In this document: piece after piece, positions 38,958-48,144 of the stretch
Layout: each line of letters starts with the position of its first letter
Numbering within the stretch: position 1 is the first letter of the stretch
Source of the DNA: Bacilli bacterium
Lineage (GTDB): Bacteria; Bacillota; Bacilli; Alicyclobacillales; SLC66
Direction: 5' to 3'
DNA length: 64,000 bases
Assembly (NCBI GenBank): GCA_013044175.1
Contig: JABEUY010000009.1
Location: 1 to 64,000, forward strand
Made by a program: the position numbers and the translations under genes
Notes under the pieces: model-generated
The model's input: the letters and a program-made list of their open reading frames with translations, nothing else
What the model was told of the DNA's origin: nothing
Databases searched by the model: none

Positions 38958-40319
38958 CTATCTTGTCCTCCCGAGTAGCCATAGCCCATACACCACCATC
39001 GACACGATCATACCAAACAGAAAACCAAGTTGCGCTGTGCCAACTACGGTATCAGCCCACAAGCCGTTACCAAATGGCGTGCTCGTGAAAGCGAGATCGA
39101 CGAGAATGCCGAGAAGCCAAGCAAATAAAGCAGGAAAGCCAAACGCACGCGTTGGGCGATTTTTTTGACCAAAGCGCGTGAATAGACCTTCGATCAGCAT
39201 AATCCCCGCATACGGAGCAAGCGTACTGCCGACCACACTTAAAAAAGATTGTAATGTCGCCAAAAAAGGGCTGTTGCTCAATAAAAAATAAAGACCGATC
39301 GAGCCTGTCAGCACATACTCCACGATCGCGGTATAAGGACGAGCGATGCGCACATGCATCGCTTGTAACGTCAGGCCAGACGAGTAGATCGCAAGGATAT
39401 TTTCGGTGAGGAGTCCGACGGCAGCGGTGATCCAAAAAACAAGGAGCCAGCTTTGCGGAAGACTTGCGCCTAAAAGTGCTAAAGGATTCGCCGCCGTAGC
39501 CAAGGTCGGCAAAGAAGGCGTCAACAACATCCCTGTCACCATGATCACGACCAAGGGAATGGCCGCACCAAGCCAAGTTCGTGAGGCAATTCGCCAGGAA
39601 GAGGTCGGGGCTGGCATATATCTCGTATAGTCCGAAGCGGTCGTCACCCAACTCATGCCCGTGCCAAGGATGATCAACGATACGGCAGGTACGAACCCAC
39701 CAAGCCAAGAAGCGAGATGTGTGTTCCCGATCAGATGTCCTTGACCATGCCCGATAAGTTCGAGAAGAATTGCCAGCGTAGCGACGCCAAAAATCACACT
39801 GATCCACTTTTGGACATAAACGATCGTAGCGTGACCATACAAAGCGACCACAAAGACACTTGCCCCAAGCAGTAGAAAAAGAATCGTCGTCCCTGTTGAA
39901 TTTATCTGAATTTTGAGAATATCATGACACAAGGCGAGAATCGCATCGGTGGCGGTCACCCATATCACCGTTTCCCATCCCAGCAAATTAATCCACCCGA
40001 CAAGTGCGGGAAGTATAGTACCGATCGATCCAAACGGGCGGCGCGTCACGATCAGCATCGGTTCGCCGACGTTTTTACCAAACACGCCAAGTATGCCAAC
40101 GAGCAAAAATGAGGCGCTGCCACAAAGTGCCGCAAGAATGCCTTGCCACCACGTCAGTTGATACGACACGATGATCGCACCATATAGTAAACCGAGAAAG
40201 CCGATATTGGCCGCAAACCAAATCGCAAAAAGCTCGCGCGTCTTTCCATGGCGTTCGCTCAAGCCAACCGCTTCGATGCCACGCTGTTCCACGCGCCAAG
40301 GTTGATCATTACTTTTCAT
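38958..40319 (-). CDS. NCS1-family permease (cytosine/purine-type), B12-riboswitch controlled
   Basis: 453-aa inner-membrane transporter with about twelve hydrophobic segments. The N-terminal KTRELFAIWFAANIGFLG and the later RRPFGSIGTILPAL, GTGMSWVTTASDYTRYMP and NILAIYSSGLTLQAM match the nucleobase:cation symporter-1 family (cytosine permease/CodB branch). ATG 40319 overlaps the 3' end of the AIR-synthase-like gene by 11 bases, with GGAGG in that gene as ribosome site, so the two are translationally coupled and both lie under the cobalamin riboswitch. That points to transport of a B12 building block such as a benzimidazole or alpha-ribazole (inference). Confidence 0.85.
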   Translation of the reverse strand: MKSNDQPWRVEQRGIEAVGLSERHGKTRELFAIWFAANIGFLGLLYGAIIVSYQLTWWQGILAALCGSASFLLVGILGVFGKNVGEPMLIVTRRPFGSIGTILPALVGWINLLGWETVIWVTATDAILALCHDILKIQINSTGTTILFLLLGASVFVVALYGHATIVYVQKWISVIFGVATLAILLELIGHGQGHLIGNTHLASWLGGFVPAVSLIILGTGMSWVTTASDYTRYMPAPTSSWRIASRTWLGAAIPLVVIMVTGMLLTPSLPTLATAANPLALLGASLPQSWLLVFWITAAVGLLTENILAIYSSGLTLQAMHVRIARPYTAIVEYVLTGSIGLYFLLSNSPFLATLQSFLSVVGSTLAPYAGIMLIEGLFTRFGQKNRPTRAFGFPALFAWLLGILVDLAFTSTPFGNGLWADTVVGTAQLGFLFGMIVSMVVYGLWLLGRTR

Positions 40320-41115
40320 CACAAGCCTCCAGATCCCCCAGCCATACGCTAGGTAGTTGTGCAATTACTACTTGAAATTGTGGATTTTGCGAGAGTCTAG
40401 CTCCCGACACAAGCAACGCCGTCGCAGGTCCCGCCGATTTCGTGAAGATCGGTGCAAGCTCAACGGTTGTGATCAAATCTTTCGGACGAAAACGCAGTTT
40501 ATCCGTCGTTTCTGCCAACATCATCGCTTCCGCAAGTGCACCGCGCGAGCCGATCGGCAAGACCTCATGGACCGCCGCAAGAGCAAACAATTGTTGTACA
40601 TGTGAAAAAGATACATGCGTCGAATCCTCTCGCAAGACTTGATCATGCGGTGCGCTTTTGGGCACCCCGATTAACCAAACTTCATCGTCGACGCACGATG
40701 TTCCCACGCGAAAGGCACTTGGTGCAACCTGACCGATCACAGTGAGACTAAGCGTCGTGACAGGGATAGCGATATTGGTTTCCGAGCTACCTGTGATCGT
40801 AAAAGTAGGCGGCAAGGCCGCTTCGGCAACCGCGTCACGAATCCCAGTCAGCATCCGACGAGCATACGCATGCTCTTTCGGATCACCACCACTCATCGTA
40901 TCGATCAAAAGCATCGGCGTCGCACCAGACGCGATCAATTCCATCAACGCCACACGCGCTGTAAAGTAGCCCACCTCCTCAGGTGTCGCCCGCGCTTGGT
41001 CGAACGCAAGTTCGCCAATGCCAACCAGATTATCGGTGGCGAACACCAACCACTGCTCGTTCGCTAAAGGCCAAACGGTCAGATCGCGCATCGTCATCGT
41101 AGGTTTCAAGGTCAT
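40309..41115 (-). CDS. PurM/AIR-synthase-like ATP-binding protein, candidate alpha-ribazole kinase (CblS-like)
   Basis: 268-aa protein of the AIR-synthase/ThiL/SelD superfamily, which binds ATP through N-terminal acidic residues. FATDNLVGIGELAF and VGYFTARVALMELIASGATP are typical of the dimerising N-domain, and ITGSSETNIAIPVTTL of the C-domain entry. ThiL-like members phosphorylate small molecules. Its position behind a cobalamin riboswitch and terminator, coupled to a permease, suggests it phosphorylates a cobalamin precursor, as proposed for CblS in Listeria and Geobacillus; assignment is by context. ATG 41115 follows AAAGGGGGGTGG closely; the frame is open further upstream, but through the terminator. 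Confidence 0.78.
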   Translation of the reverse strand: MTLKPTMTMRDLTVWPLANEQWLVFATDNLVGIGELAFDQARATPEEVGYFTARVALMELIASGATPMLLIDTMSGGDPKEHAYARRMLTGIRDAVAEAALPPTFTITGSSETNIAIPVTTLSLTVIGQVAPSAFRVGTSCVDDEVWLIGVPKSAPHDQVLREDSTHVSFSHVQQLFALAAVHEVLPIGSRGALAEAMMLAETTDKLRFRPKDLITTVELAPIFTKSAGPATALLVSGARLSQNPQFQVVIAQLPSVWLGDLEACDEK

Positions 41116-41135
41116 CCACCCCCCTTTTTTGTCCA

Positions 41136-41174
41136 AAATAAAAAGATCCTCAGCACAAAAACGCTGAAGATCTT
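41136..41174 (-). terminator. Riboswitch expression-platform terminator
   Basis: A 12-bp stem (41143-41154 with 41163-41174, one G-U pair), 8-nt loop, is followed on the minus strand by TTTTATTTT. It lies between the cobalamin aptamer and the AIR-synthase-like start, so binding of cobalamin would be expected to stop transcription. Confidence 0.85.
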
Positions 41175-41209
41175 GCCATAACCTTCTTCCAAGCCTATCC
41201 ATCCCCGAT

Positions 41210-41385
41210 AGGTGGTTGTGTAACACAATCAGCAGGTCTCCTGACTACCGCGTCAACGCTCGATGTATTTCCTTCCCAGTCTCCCAGTGAAAATACGGCT
41301 CGACGGCTACAGTGGTGGGCACCGTGTCTTTTCAGACTTCCCTATTCTTCGCGAAAACTCGCGACACTGATCACGCACTATGCGA
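41210..41385 (-). promoter_or_regulatory. Cobalamin (B12) riboswitch aptamer
   Basis: On the minus strand the order AATAGGGAAGTC..GAAA, GGTGCCCACCACTGTAG, CACTGGGAGACTGGGAAGG and finally AGTCAGGAGACCTGC (the B12 box, 41232-41246) reproduces the cobalamin riboswitch core. The core GCCACTG appears as ACCACTG. Boundaries are approximate. It is followed by a terminator and then the AIR-synthase-like gene. Confidence 0.88.
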
Positions 41386-41466
41386 TTCTATTCATCCTCT
41401 ATGCCTCGTAAACAACGACCTTATCCTAGCGAACGTACGATTGGATTGTCAAGTACAAATGAGAAG

Positions 41467-44400
41467 CTAGAACAACTCTTCTTGCGTAATGCCTCCAGTA
41501 AGGCGAACGATTCGATCCAACACCTTGGGATCCAGATCACGAAAATACGCATGAGAAATATGGTGAATCGGTTCAACAATTTGTTTCCCTCTTCCAGAAG
41601 CGGCAACCCGCAGTCGACAACTATACACAATCGGGAAAAAATCCTCAAGAAACTTTCCTTCAACGTGCGCCGTCAAGGTAATCAACTGAAAGCCCAGTTG
41701 TTCGGCAATATAAAAGACCGGCGTCAACACATGATCACTAGAAGCTTTTCCAAAGGGGTTGTCCAAAAGCACAACGCGATGCGTCTTCATTGTACTTTGA
41801 ATCGGTTGTCGTTTCTTAGCTACATAATTCAAGATACCAAGAAACAAGGTCATATTCTTACTCCACATCTCACCGCCAGACCAGCGATTCGACTCTTCCC
41901 AAGAAAATGAAGCTGAACTCACTTGCTGTTCATTCGTCACTTTACGACAACTGATTCGAATCTTAGCCCCTTGCGGCATGATTTTTTGCAGTAATTGGCG
42001 ACTGTCAAACCACTTCTCCAGATCTTTTCGCACCAGTTGCGCATCTTCTTTGCCCGATGCATCACGATACTTCGTCTGACTTACTTGGGTTACGATCCAA
42101 TCGATATGATCGCGGATTCTCGCTCGACCTTCCGGTTCATTCCAAGTAGGTATTTTAAATTCAAAGATATCCTTGCTACCTGTAGCCGTACGCACACGAG
42201 TGCTTTTCGGCAACTCTTTCATTTCATCGACGATCATCATCATATGATCTTGTATATGCCTTATGAATTGTTCCAGCTTAGTATTTTCCGTTTGTAGCTG
42301 TTCCTTCATCACTTGAATAGCGTTCGTCAATCGTTTATCGATAAGATCAACAAATCCCAAAAGATCTTGATAATTTTCTACCGTTTCCACACCACGCTCA
42401 GCCATTTGTTGTAACCGTACATCATGAATTTCTCGTTGGCAAAATCGATTAAATTCGCGTAATTTTTTCGACTTAATCTCAGTTTGCTTATCAAAGACGT
42501 CTCTTTGCTCCGATAATTGTTGTATCAATCCCTCGCTTTGCTCTTGCAAATGATAACGGATCGTTTGTTCTTCTTGCTCGCTTATCGTAACGATGGTAAG
42601 AAGCGGATGATCCAATTGATGCTTTCCCATGATCTGATCCCACTGTTTACTCACTCGTTGCATGATTTCGATATTTTCTTCATTTTTACACACTAAGCGT
42701 TCACATTCCTCACGACGCTTATCTAGATGCTTCCTTTCTTCGTTAAGTACGACTGTGATTGTATTCAATGGTTCAGCAAAAACGATCATCGTAGCATCCT
42801 CATATTTTTTATGAAACTCATCGATAAGTACCTGGATCTCGCCAGCTTTTCGTTCACACTGCTTCTCTTTTTCATGCCAACGTTGATTGATTTCCTGCTC
42901 TTGCATTTCCTTATTTTTAACATCCATCACCGCATCGTCAATTTTCTTGTCAACATGCGTAGGAAATTGAAGATCGACATTGAGCTTAGGTTCCTCGACT
43001 TGTAAATTCCGCATCGTATGAGTTGCTTCTTTTTCTTGAGCGTGCAAATCCTGTAATTTACTCTCTAGCGCAGTTTTTTCTTGCATAATTCCAAGTCGCT
43101 GTTCCCGAAGTGATTCACGCAATGTAACTAATGCGCTATAAGGCATGTTCGTCTCGATGGGCAGCTCGTCTTCCACTTCCTTGAAAATATCGCGATCAAT
43201 CAAAGAACTCTGCTCCGATTCGCAAGACGCTTGCTGTTTGGCTATAGCAATCTTTTGCTCCTGAAGCTCTTCAAGTCGTTGCTCAATACCCTTGATTTCC
43301 CGCTCTACTTTATCGATCTGATCAGACAATAATCCGCTTTTTTGCAAAAGCTCTTGTCTTTTTCGTGTGATTTTTTGATATTCTTTACCATCACGAATAC
43401 AAATATTGGTATGGAGCATTTGTTGCGAAAGTTGCTTGTCCTCCTCATTCATCTTTTCAATCCCGCGTTCAGTCTGCAGCAACTCTTTATCAATTTCTCC
43501 TAGACGTCGTTCACTACGATCACACTTTTTCTGAATTTCTTTGTACAGGCTATCTTGTTCACTCACGACACCCAAAGGATATTGCATCAAAAAATCATCC
43601 AGCACCTGTAAAGCATCTCGCCAGCGCTTGCATTCCTGTTCCGCCATACTGCGTTCATTCTTAGCCTTTTGGGCAATCTGATTGACATGGATTTTCCAAC
43701 TTTCGAACCTATCCCTATAGGGTGAGATGGCAAAATGGGCAGGTTCTATCCACGAACGATTTTCCCATTCAAGTAATGGACCCGTGTTTTTCAAAATAGC
43801 TTGTGCTTCTTCGATCGTTAGGATGCGAATCGGAAATGATAGTAATTCTGCTTTCGCTAAGAGTTTGTCCATGAGTGCGTCTTTTTCTTTTTCCAACGTC
43901 ACGAGTGTTATCGCCCATAATCGAGCTTCGGTCAAAGGCTGCTCCCACGAAGAGATAAATTCAACACCTGTCTGTAACAACGTAAATTGATCACGCCAGT
44001 CATTGACCCATTTCATCACTTGCGGGTCAGCAAAAAATTCCTCTTGCTTTTCGTAATCATCAACATAACGAAAGGCGAGCCTTTCTTGATAGGCTAGCTC
44101 GTTATAGTAGTTATCTTTTTGATCGATCCCTTCATGCAATAATGAGAATATCGTGTCTTTCGTCTCATGAACAGAAGGTAATCGCTCCCATTCCTCCTTG
44201 CACAAAGAGAGCGTATGCTTCACTTTCACGAATGTTTTTTGATAATATTCTTGCCAACTTCGACATTCCGTCGCTTGCACATGTAACTGCTTATTTTCCT
44301 CTTCAAGTACAACCCGTTCTTGTTGCCATTGTTCTTTCTGTCGAATCGCTTCTTTTTTTAAACTTTGTAATTCTGCTAAGCGTTCTTCTTCTTGGATCTG

Positions 44401-44559
44401 CGCATGACACCAGATTTCCATTTGCTGATCAATCGATTGTACCTGTTTGTTTCCCAAAATATTCATAGCGATCGATTCTTGCTGACTCTCTAACATTTCT
44501 TGCTCTTTCCTATGCGATTGCAGCGAACCTTTCAACGCATCTCTTTCGTTATTCATCAT
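41467..44559 (-). CDS. jetC: JetC/MksB-like SMC ATPase, C-terminal part (frameshifted from 44549-45913)
   Basis: 1030-aa frame holding most of the coiled coil and the C-terminal ATPase half of an SMC-like protein. It has dense heptads from the start to about residue 850, the ABC signature NRWSGGEMWSKNM and Walker B VVLLDNPFGKASSD near the end. It lacks a P-loop, which lies in the preceding frame. The two frames overlap by 11 bases at ATGATGAATAA, and the join lies beside an A6 run at 44571-44576: one A fewer would fuse both into a protein of about 1480 aa. The gene may be broken, rescued by slippage, or made as two chains. ATG 44559 has no good ribosome site. Confidence 0.82.
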   Translation of the reverse strand: MMNNERDALKGSLQSHRKEQEMLESQQESIAMNILGNKQVQSIDQQMEIWCHAQIQEEERLAELQSLKKEAIRQKEQWQQERVVLEEENKQLHVQATECRSWQEYYQKTFVKVKHTLSLCKEEWERLPSVHETKDTIFSLLHEGIDQKDNYYNELAYQERLAFRYVDDYEKQEEFFADPQVMKWVNDWRDQFTLLQTGVEFISSWEQPLTEARLWAITLVTLEKEKDALMDKLLAKAELLSFPIRILTIEEAQAILKNTGPLLEWENRSWIEPAHFAISPYRDRFESWKIHVNQIAQKAKNERSMAEQECKRWRDALQVLDDFLMQYPLGVVSEQDSLYKEIQKKCDRSERRLGEIDKELLQTERGIEKMNEEDKQLSQQMLHTNICIRDGKEYQKITRKRQELLQKSGLLSDQIDKVEREIKGIEQRLEELQEQKIAIAKQQASCESEQSSLIDRDIFKEVEDELPIETNMPYSALVTLRESLREQRLGIMQEKTALESKLQDLHAQEKEATHTMRNLQVEEPKLNVDLQFPTHVDKKIDDAVMDVKNKEMQEQEINQRWHEKEKQCERKAGEIQVLIDEFHKKYEDATMIVFAEPLNTITVVLNEERKHLDKRREECERLVCKNEENIEIMQRVSKQWDQIMGKHQLDHPLLTIVTISEQEEQTIRYHLQEQSEGLIQQLSEQRDVFDKQTEIKSKKLREFNRFCQREIHDVRLQQMAERGVETVENYQDLLGFVDLIDKRLTNAIQVMKEQLQTENTKLEQFIRHIQDHMMMIVDEMKELPKSTRVRTATGSKDIFEFKIPTWNEPEGRARIRDHIDWIVTQVSQTKYRDASGKEDAQLVRKDLEKWFDSRQLLQKIMPQGAKIRISCRKVTNEQQVSSASFSWEESNRWSGGEMWSKNMTLFLGILNYVAKKRQPIQSTMKTHRVVLLDNPFGKASSDHVLTPVFYIAEQLGFQLITLTAHVEGKFLEDFFPIVYSCRLRVAASGRGKQIVEPIHHISHAYFRDLDPKVLDRIVRLTGGITQEELF

Positions 44560-45913
44560 TTTGAGATCGATTTTTTGATCCCTTTTCTGCTTTCTCTACG
44601 TCCGATATGCTTTGCAAAAGCGCTTTTACCCGCTCATCAAGACGTTGTTTTTCCCGCAAGAAGTATGCCCTAAGTTGTCCTGCGTTGGTCTTCCAAGCTA
44701 CATCAAGCTCCTCTTGCTCTTGTGTTTTATCCAAATCGGCGAGTTGTTGCTTCAAGATTTCAATCTTACAGCGAAGAGAACTTTGTTTTTCTTTCTCCTT
44801 CGCATATTTTAAGGAATCTCTATAGCGTTTGGCCGTTAGTAACTCTTCATGACAAATTGACTTTTTCTCGGTGAGCTCAGCCAATTCTTCCGACCATTGA
44901 TTTTCATTTTCTTTCTCTTTAGCGATAGAGAGTGTATCACGTTTCTGATGCCATACAAGATCTTCTTGTTGCCAAACTCCTATCTCTGCCTCTAATCGCT
45001 TCTTCTCTTGACGAAAGTCATTATCGATACACTCCACGAACGAACGGAATGCTTTCCCTTTTCGTCGCATGAGATCATACTGCTCTTTGGCATCATGAAG
45101 ATCACGATAGACTTTCACATACTTGTCTAATTCTTCACGTACATGTTGGTTTTCTTCAATCGTATCTCGCAGTTCTTTTGTTCGTTGAAAACCTTCTCGC
45201 TGCGCGACGAACATCTTGGTAAACTGTCCTTGCTCATGCCCGCTCATCGATTCCTCAATCATGGGAATTAACAATCGATCAACCAATTGCGTCGACGTCT
45301 TACATTCACTAAAAAACTGTTCAATGCCCCCTTCATTGGCATTGATTTTAGCAATCGCTTGCCATTCTGAACTGATGATCTGATAGTTCTCTTCAAGATA
45401 GAGCTGATATTCTTTTATCGTGGCAAAAACCTTTGCCTTTAAGGGATACTTTTGTTGCATTGAATGGTAATACTCTTGGATTTCTCCTCGATCTGTTACC
45501 CTTTTAAGTCCATTTTCCATATCCTTAGTTAACGGGATTTTAGCAATATCATGGTCATCCTTTTCGCTATACGTATAGCAATATCGCAACGAATCAAGAC
45601 CGGTCGAACTCATGAACAGACTCACACAAGTCACGAGATACTGTCGCTTCGGTTTCGTCGCGATGATCCATTCTATCGCGATATGTGCCGGACCATTTTC
45701 GAGCGTCAACGTATCTTTTATCTTTCGTCCTGCGACATCAGCATGAGGTAATACTGCTTGAATCGCGGCCTGGATAAAAACCGTCTTACCACCACCGTTT
45801 TCCAGAACAAGCGCACTATTTTGTCCTTCAAAGATAAACGTAGAGTCGGTATAGCGTTTCGCACCGCCTTCATAAACCACATTGGTAAAGCGAATTCTTG
45901 CCATTGACGGCAT
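44549..45913 (-). CDS. jetC: JetC/MksB-like SMC ATPase, N-terminal part
   Basis: 454-aa frame with the N-terminal head of a MukB/JetC-type SMC protein: P-loop LENGGGKTVFIQA at 37-49, then a coiled coil from about 220. Together with the downstream frame it gives a full SMC ATPase that would extrude DNA loops in a Wadjet/Mks complex. The start ATG 45913 has AGAGGG seven bases upstream and lies one base after the jetB stop. It ends at a TAA reached by a frame change beside an A6 run. Confidence 0.82.
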   Translation of the reverse strand: MPSMARIRFTNVVYEGGAKRYTDSTFIFEGQNSALVLENGGGKTVFIQAAIQAVLPHADVAGRKIKDTLTLENGPAHIAIEWIIATKPKRQYLVTCVSLFMSSTGLDSLRYCYTYSEKDDHDIAKIPLTKDMENGLKRVTDRGEIQEYYHSMQQKYPLKAKVFATIKEYQLYLEENYQIISSEWQAIAKINANEGGIEQFFSECKTSTQLVDRLLIPMIEESMSGHEQGQFTKMFVAQREGFQRTKELRDTIEENQHVREELDKYVKVYRDLHDAKEQYDLMRRKGKAFRSFVECIDNDFRQEKKRLEAEIGVWQQEDLVWHQKRDTLSIAKEKENENQWSEELAELTEKKSICHEELLTAKRYRDSLKYAKEKEKQSSLRCKIEILKQQLADLDKTQEQEELDVAWKTNAGQLRAYFLREKQRLDERVKALLQSISDVEKAEKGSKNRSQNDE

Positions 45914-45915
45914 CG

Positions 45916-46662
45916 TTATTCCCTCTTTTCGCTCCTTGAATCGTAACTATAGAGAAATTCCAAAATTCCACGGTTATATTCTCTCTCCATAAAATATCTT
46001 CCTACGATAATCTTCGTCGTATCGGTCAATGCGAGTTCATTAGCGCCAATTTGCACGAGAAGATTTTGATCAACCAAAAATTTACGTACCGTATCGAGAA
46101 AACTTAAGCGACTGATCGTCAGACCACTTTGTTTTTTTGCTGTCTCTTTCACATCATCCATCGCATCCCATTTCTCGATGATATCAGCAAAGTGATAAGC
46201 ATAATCCTGACTTTGTTGCTGTAGCGTCTTTTCATCGTGCGACCGTAAAGCATCGATACGCAGTTGTACCGATGTCATCCAGTCTTCGATCGTGAGAAAA
46301 TTACGGGTCGGTTCCATGGTTTGATAACTGTCATAAAATGCACCGATGAGAACGATGATCGTCATGTACATCAGATATAGATCCGCATTGACGGCGTTAT
46401 TGCGTAACGCAATTTTTTTGAGAGACTCATTGCTCATGTGAAACGGCGATAAACGTACCAACGGTACGAGAAGTAAGCGATCACCCGTACTTACAACAAC
46501 GCTATCGACTTCCGTCACAAACTGATCAAGTAGACCTCGGACGCGATCATCCGCCTCCACAGTACGTACACTTTCTTGATCTGCATACCCTTGTGTAGAA
46601 AGTTGTACATAGATCCGAAAGGCTTTCATGATATCTTCATGATGCTCATGCATCGACTTCAT
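45916..46662 (-). CDS. jetB: JetB/MksE-like subunit of the SMC complex
   Basis: 248-aa protein in the position and size range of the kite subunit (MukE/MksE/JetB). It is helical at the N-terminus, with probable winged-helix segments at the C-terminus (FLDTVRKFLVDQNLLVQIGA, TTKIIVGRYFMERE). No direct family match is recognised by eye, so the assignment rests on gene order and size. The start ATG 46662 with GGGTGGTGA overlaps the end of the 94-aa gene by 17 bases. Translational coupling of the whole operon is evident. Confidence 0.7.
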   Translation of the reverse strand: MKSMHEHHEDIMKAFRIYVQLSTQGYADQESVRTVEADDRVRGLLDQFVTEVDSVVVSTGDRLLLVPLVRLSPFHMSNESLKKIALRNNAVNADLYLMYMTIIVLIGAFYDSYQTMEPTRNFLTIEDWMTSVQLRIDALRSHDEKTLQQQSQDYAYHFADIIEKWDAMDDVKETAKKQSGLTISRLSFLDTVRKFLVDQNLLVQIGANELALTDTTKIIVGRYFMEREYNRGILEFLYSYDSRSEKRE

Positions 46663-46930
46663 TCACCACCCGTATCTTCATATCTTGAAGTAAAAATCGT
46701 TCATCTATGTTTAAAATTCGATCTACTTCTTCGACGATGAGCGTCCGTCCCTGTAAGAGACTTCGTAGCGCACCATAAAGATGTGCTTCTTCCTCTGAGG
46801 TCATTTCATGCGCGGAAACTGGCGTTATCGGACTTTTTTGATGAAGAATGATCCAACAAAAATAAAATTCACGGGTGCCTAACCATGCTGATCTCGACGC
46901 TTCCTGCCAAGTAGCCATCCATTCACTCAA
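46646..46930 (-). CDS. 94-aa protein embedded in the Wadjet-like operon, unknown
   Basis: Small protein not recognised. It has aromatic-rich residues 1-35 (WLGTREFYFCWIILHQ) and an acidic, helical remainder (SEEEAHLYGALRSLLQGRTL, VEEVDRILNIDERFLLQDM). It starts at TTG 46930, which overlaps the jetA stop (TTGA), and ends 17 bases inside jetB. The overlaps at both ends argue that it is translated as part of the operon and is not noise. It could be an extra kite/kleisin-binding subunit or regulator. Standard four-gene Wadjet descriptions do not include it, as far as I know. Confidence 0.65.
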   Translation of the reverse strand: MSEWMATWQEASRSAWLGTREFYFCWIILHQKSPITPVSAHEMTSEEEAHLYGALRSLLQGRTLIVEEVDRILNIDERFLLQDMKIRVVNEVDA

Positions 46931-48144
46931 TAAGGTCTCTTGGACCGAATTGTGATGAAGATACCGGAAAGCGCCTCAAGAATGCTCGTAAAATGAATAA
47001 CACGCAATGCCAAAAAATCACTTTCACTTGCTTTTTCGCCCATGATCTCCATGGGACTGGTCACGTTTCTTTCTCCCTCTTCACGATTCATTAAGGGCTG
47101 TTTGGCAAAAACAGTGAGTAGCGACCAGGTCTGCACCTGTTCAAGAGGAAGAAACGGAGCGACGACCGCACGAAGTGCCTCCGTCGGCAACGGAGTACTT
47201 ACCAGATATGAAACGATATCTTGATCAAAGTTAAAAGCATTCAACCCTGAGTAATACAATGATTCTCTTGCCGCTCGTAAAGCTGTATTCTGCAATTCCG
47301 TGCATTGAAACAACAACTCGCTATGTGCGTTATGAACATTTTCCAAAGCAAGCGCAATTTTAAAAATCAAAGCATAGGGACGTTGATCGGTCTGGTGTTC
47401 TCGTTCAGCATAATAATGATCTTGCGTTTCGCGTACAAACTTACGTAGCTCGTTAAATTCATCATTTTCACGCTCAAGGCGATGGATAATATCTTCAATC
47501 AAGGCTTGGTACCGTCTTAACGTATCTTCTGACACGATACTGCGTTTGATCTCATGTTCTACGGTGACGATGCGTTCTTGAAGTGACTCCACGTCAATAC
47601 GCATCTCATCGATTTGACGTAGCGCAAGGTGAAACTCCCCTTTTTCTAATTGTTTACGTAACAAAAGTTGATGAATGGATAATTGAAACTCCACATAAAA
47701 TTCTTTGGTTGCAAAAATCAATGCCAGTCCATCTTCATCGAGCGCATAATATTGCGTATTCGTCGCTATGTCATAAGAATCTGTTTTTAAGATCGAACTG
47801 TATAGAATCACTTCTTGTTTTTTCTCAAAATGATAGAAGGGAAATTCTCGTTTTTTCCCTGAAGAAGGACGAAAAACCTGAATGATTCGCCTCCCTATAT
47901 TCTCCCACTCTTCTGCTTCCAGATCATAAATATCGGATAACGAAGTCGAAAGATACTCGCTTAAATCTTTAACACTCGTCTTATGACTTCGCATCAATTT
48001 CTGCTCAAAGAAAAACAAAAGTGTCAGAAGGCCAAGTTCCATCATAGGCATGGCATTACCTTGTTGGTCGGTTCGTTTCTGTCGGGCAAGTTCAAAAAGC
48101 GGATCAAACAGTGCAAGCTTTCCCATTCGTTCATCAAAACCTGC
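46927..48144 (-). CDS. jetA: JetA/MksF-like kleisin subunit of the SMC complex
   Basis: 405-aa mostly helical protein, in the position of the kleisin (MukF/MksF/JetA) of bacterial Wadjet complexes, which bridges the SMC heads. An N-terminal helical domain (LFDPLFELARQKR, LGLLTLLFFFEQKLMRS) is followed by a central charged coiled coil (about 195-270) and a helical C-terminal domain. ATG 48144 was chosen because it overlaps the jetD stop by 11 bases and the conserved-looking domain begins there; the frame itself is open to 48285. The subunit role is inferred from gene order, size and coiled-coil content. Confidence 0.7.
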   Translation of the reverse strand, partial: AGFDERMGKLALFDPLFELARQKRTDQQGNAMPMMELGLLTLLFFFEQKLMRSHKTSVKDLSEYLSTSLSDIYDLEAEEWENIGRRIIQVFRPSSGKKREFPFYHFEKKQEVILYSSILKTDSYDIATNTQYYALDEDGLALIFATKEFYVEFQLSIHQLLLRKQLEKGEFHLALRQIDEMRIDVESLQERIVTVEHEIKRSIVSEDTLRRYQALIEDIIHRLERENDEFNELRKFVRETQDHYYAEREHQTDQRPYALIFKIALALENVHNAHSELLFQCTELQNTALRAARESLYYSGLNAFNFDQDIVSYLVSTPLPTEALRAVVAPFLPLEQVQTWSLLTVFAKQPLMNREEGERNVTSPMEIMGEKASESDFLALRVIHFTSILEALSGIFITIRSKRPY

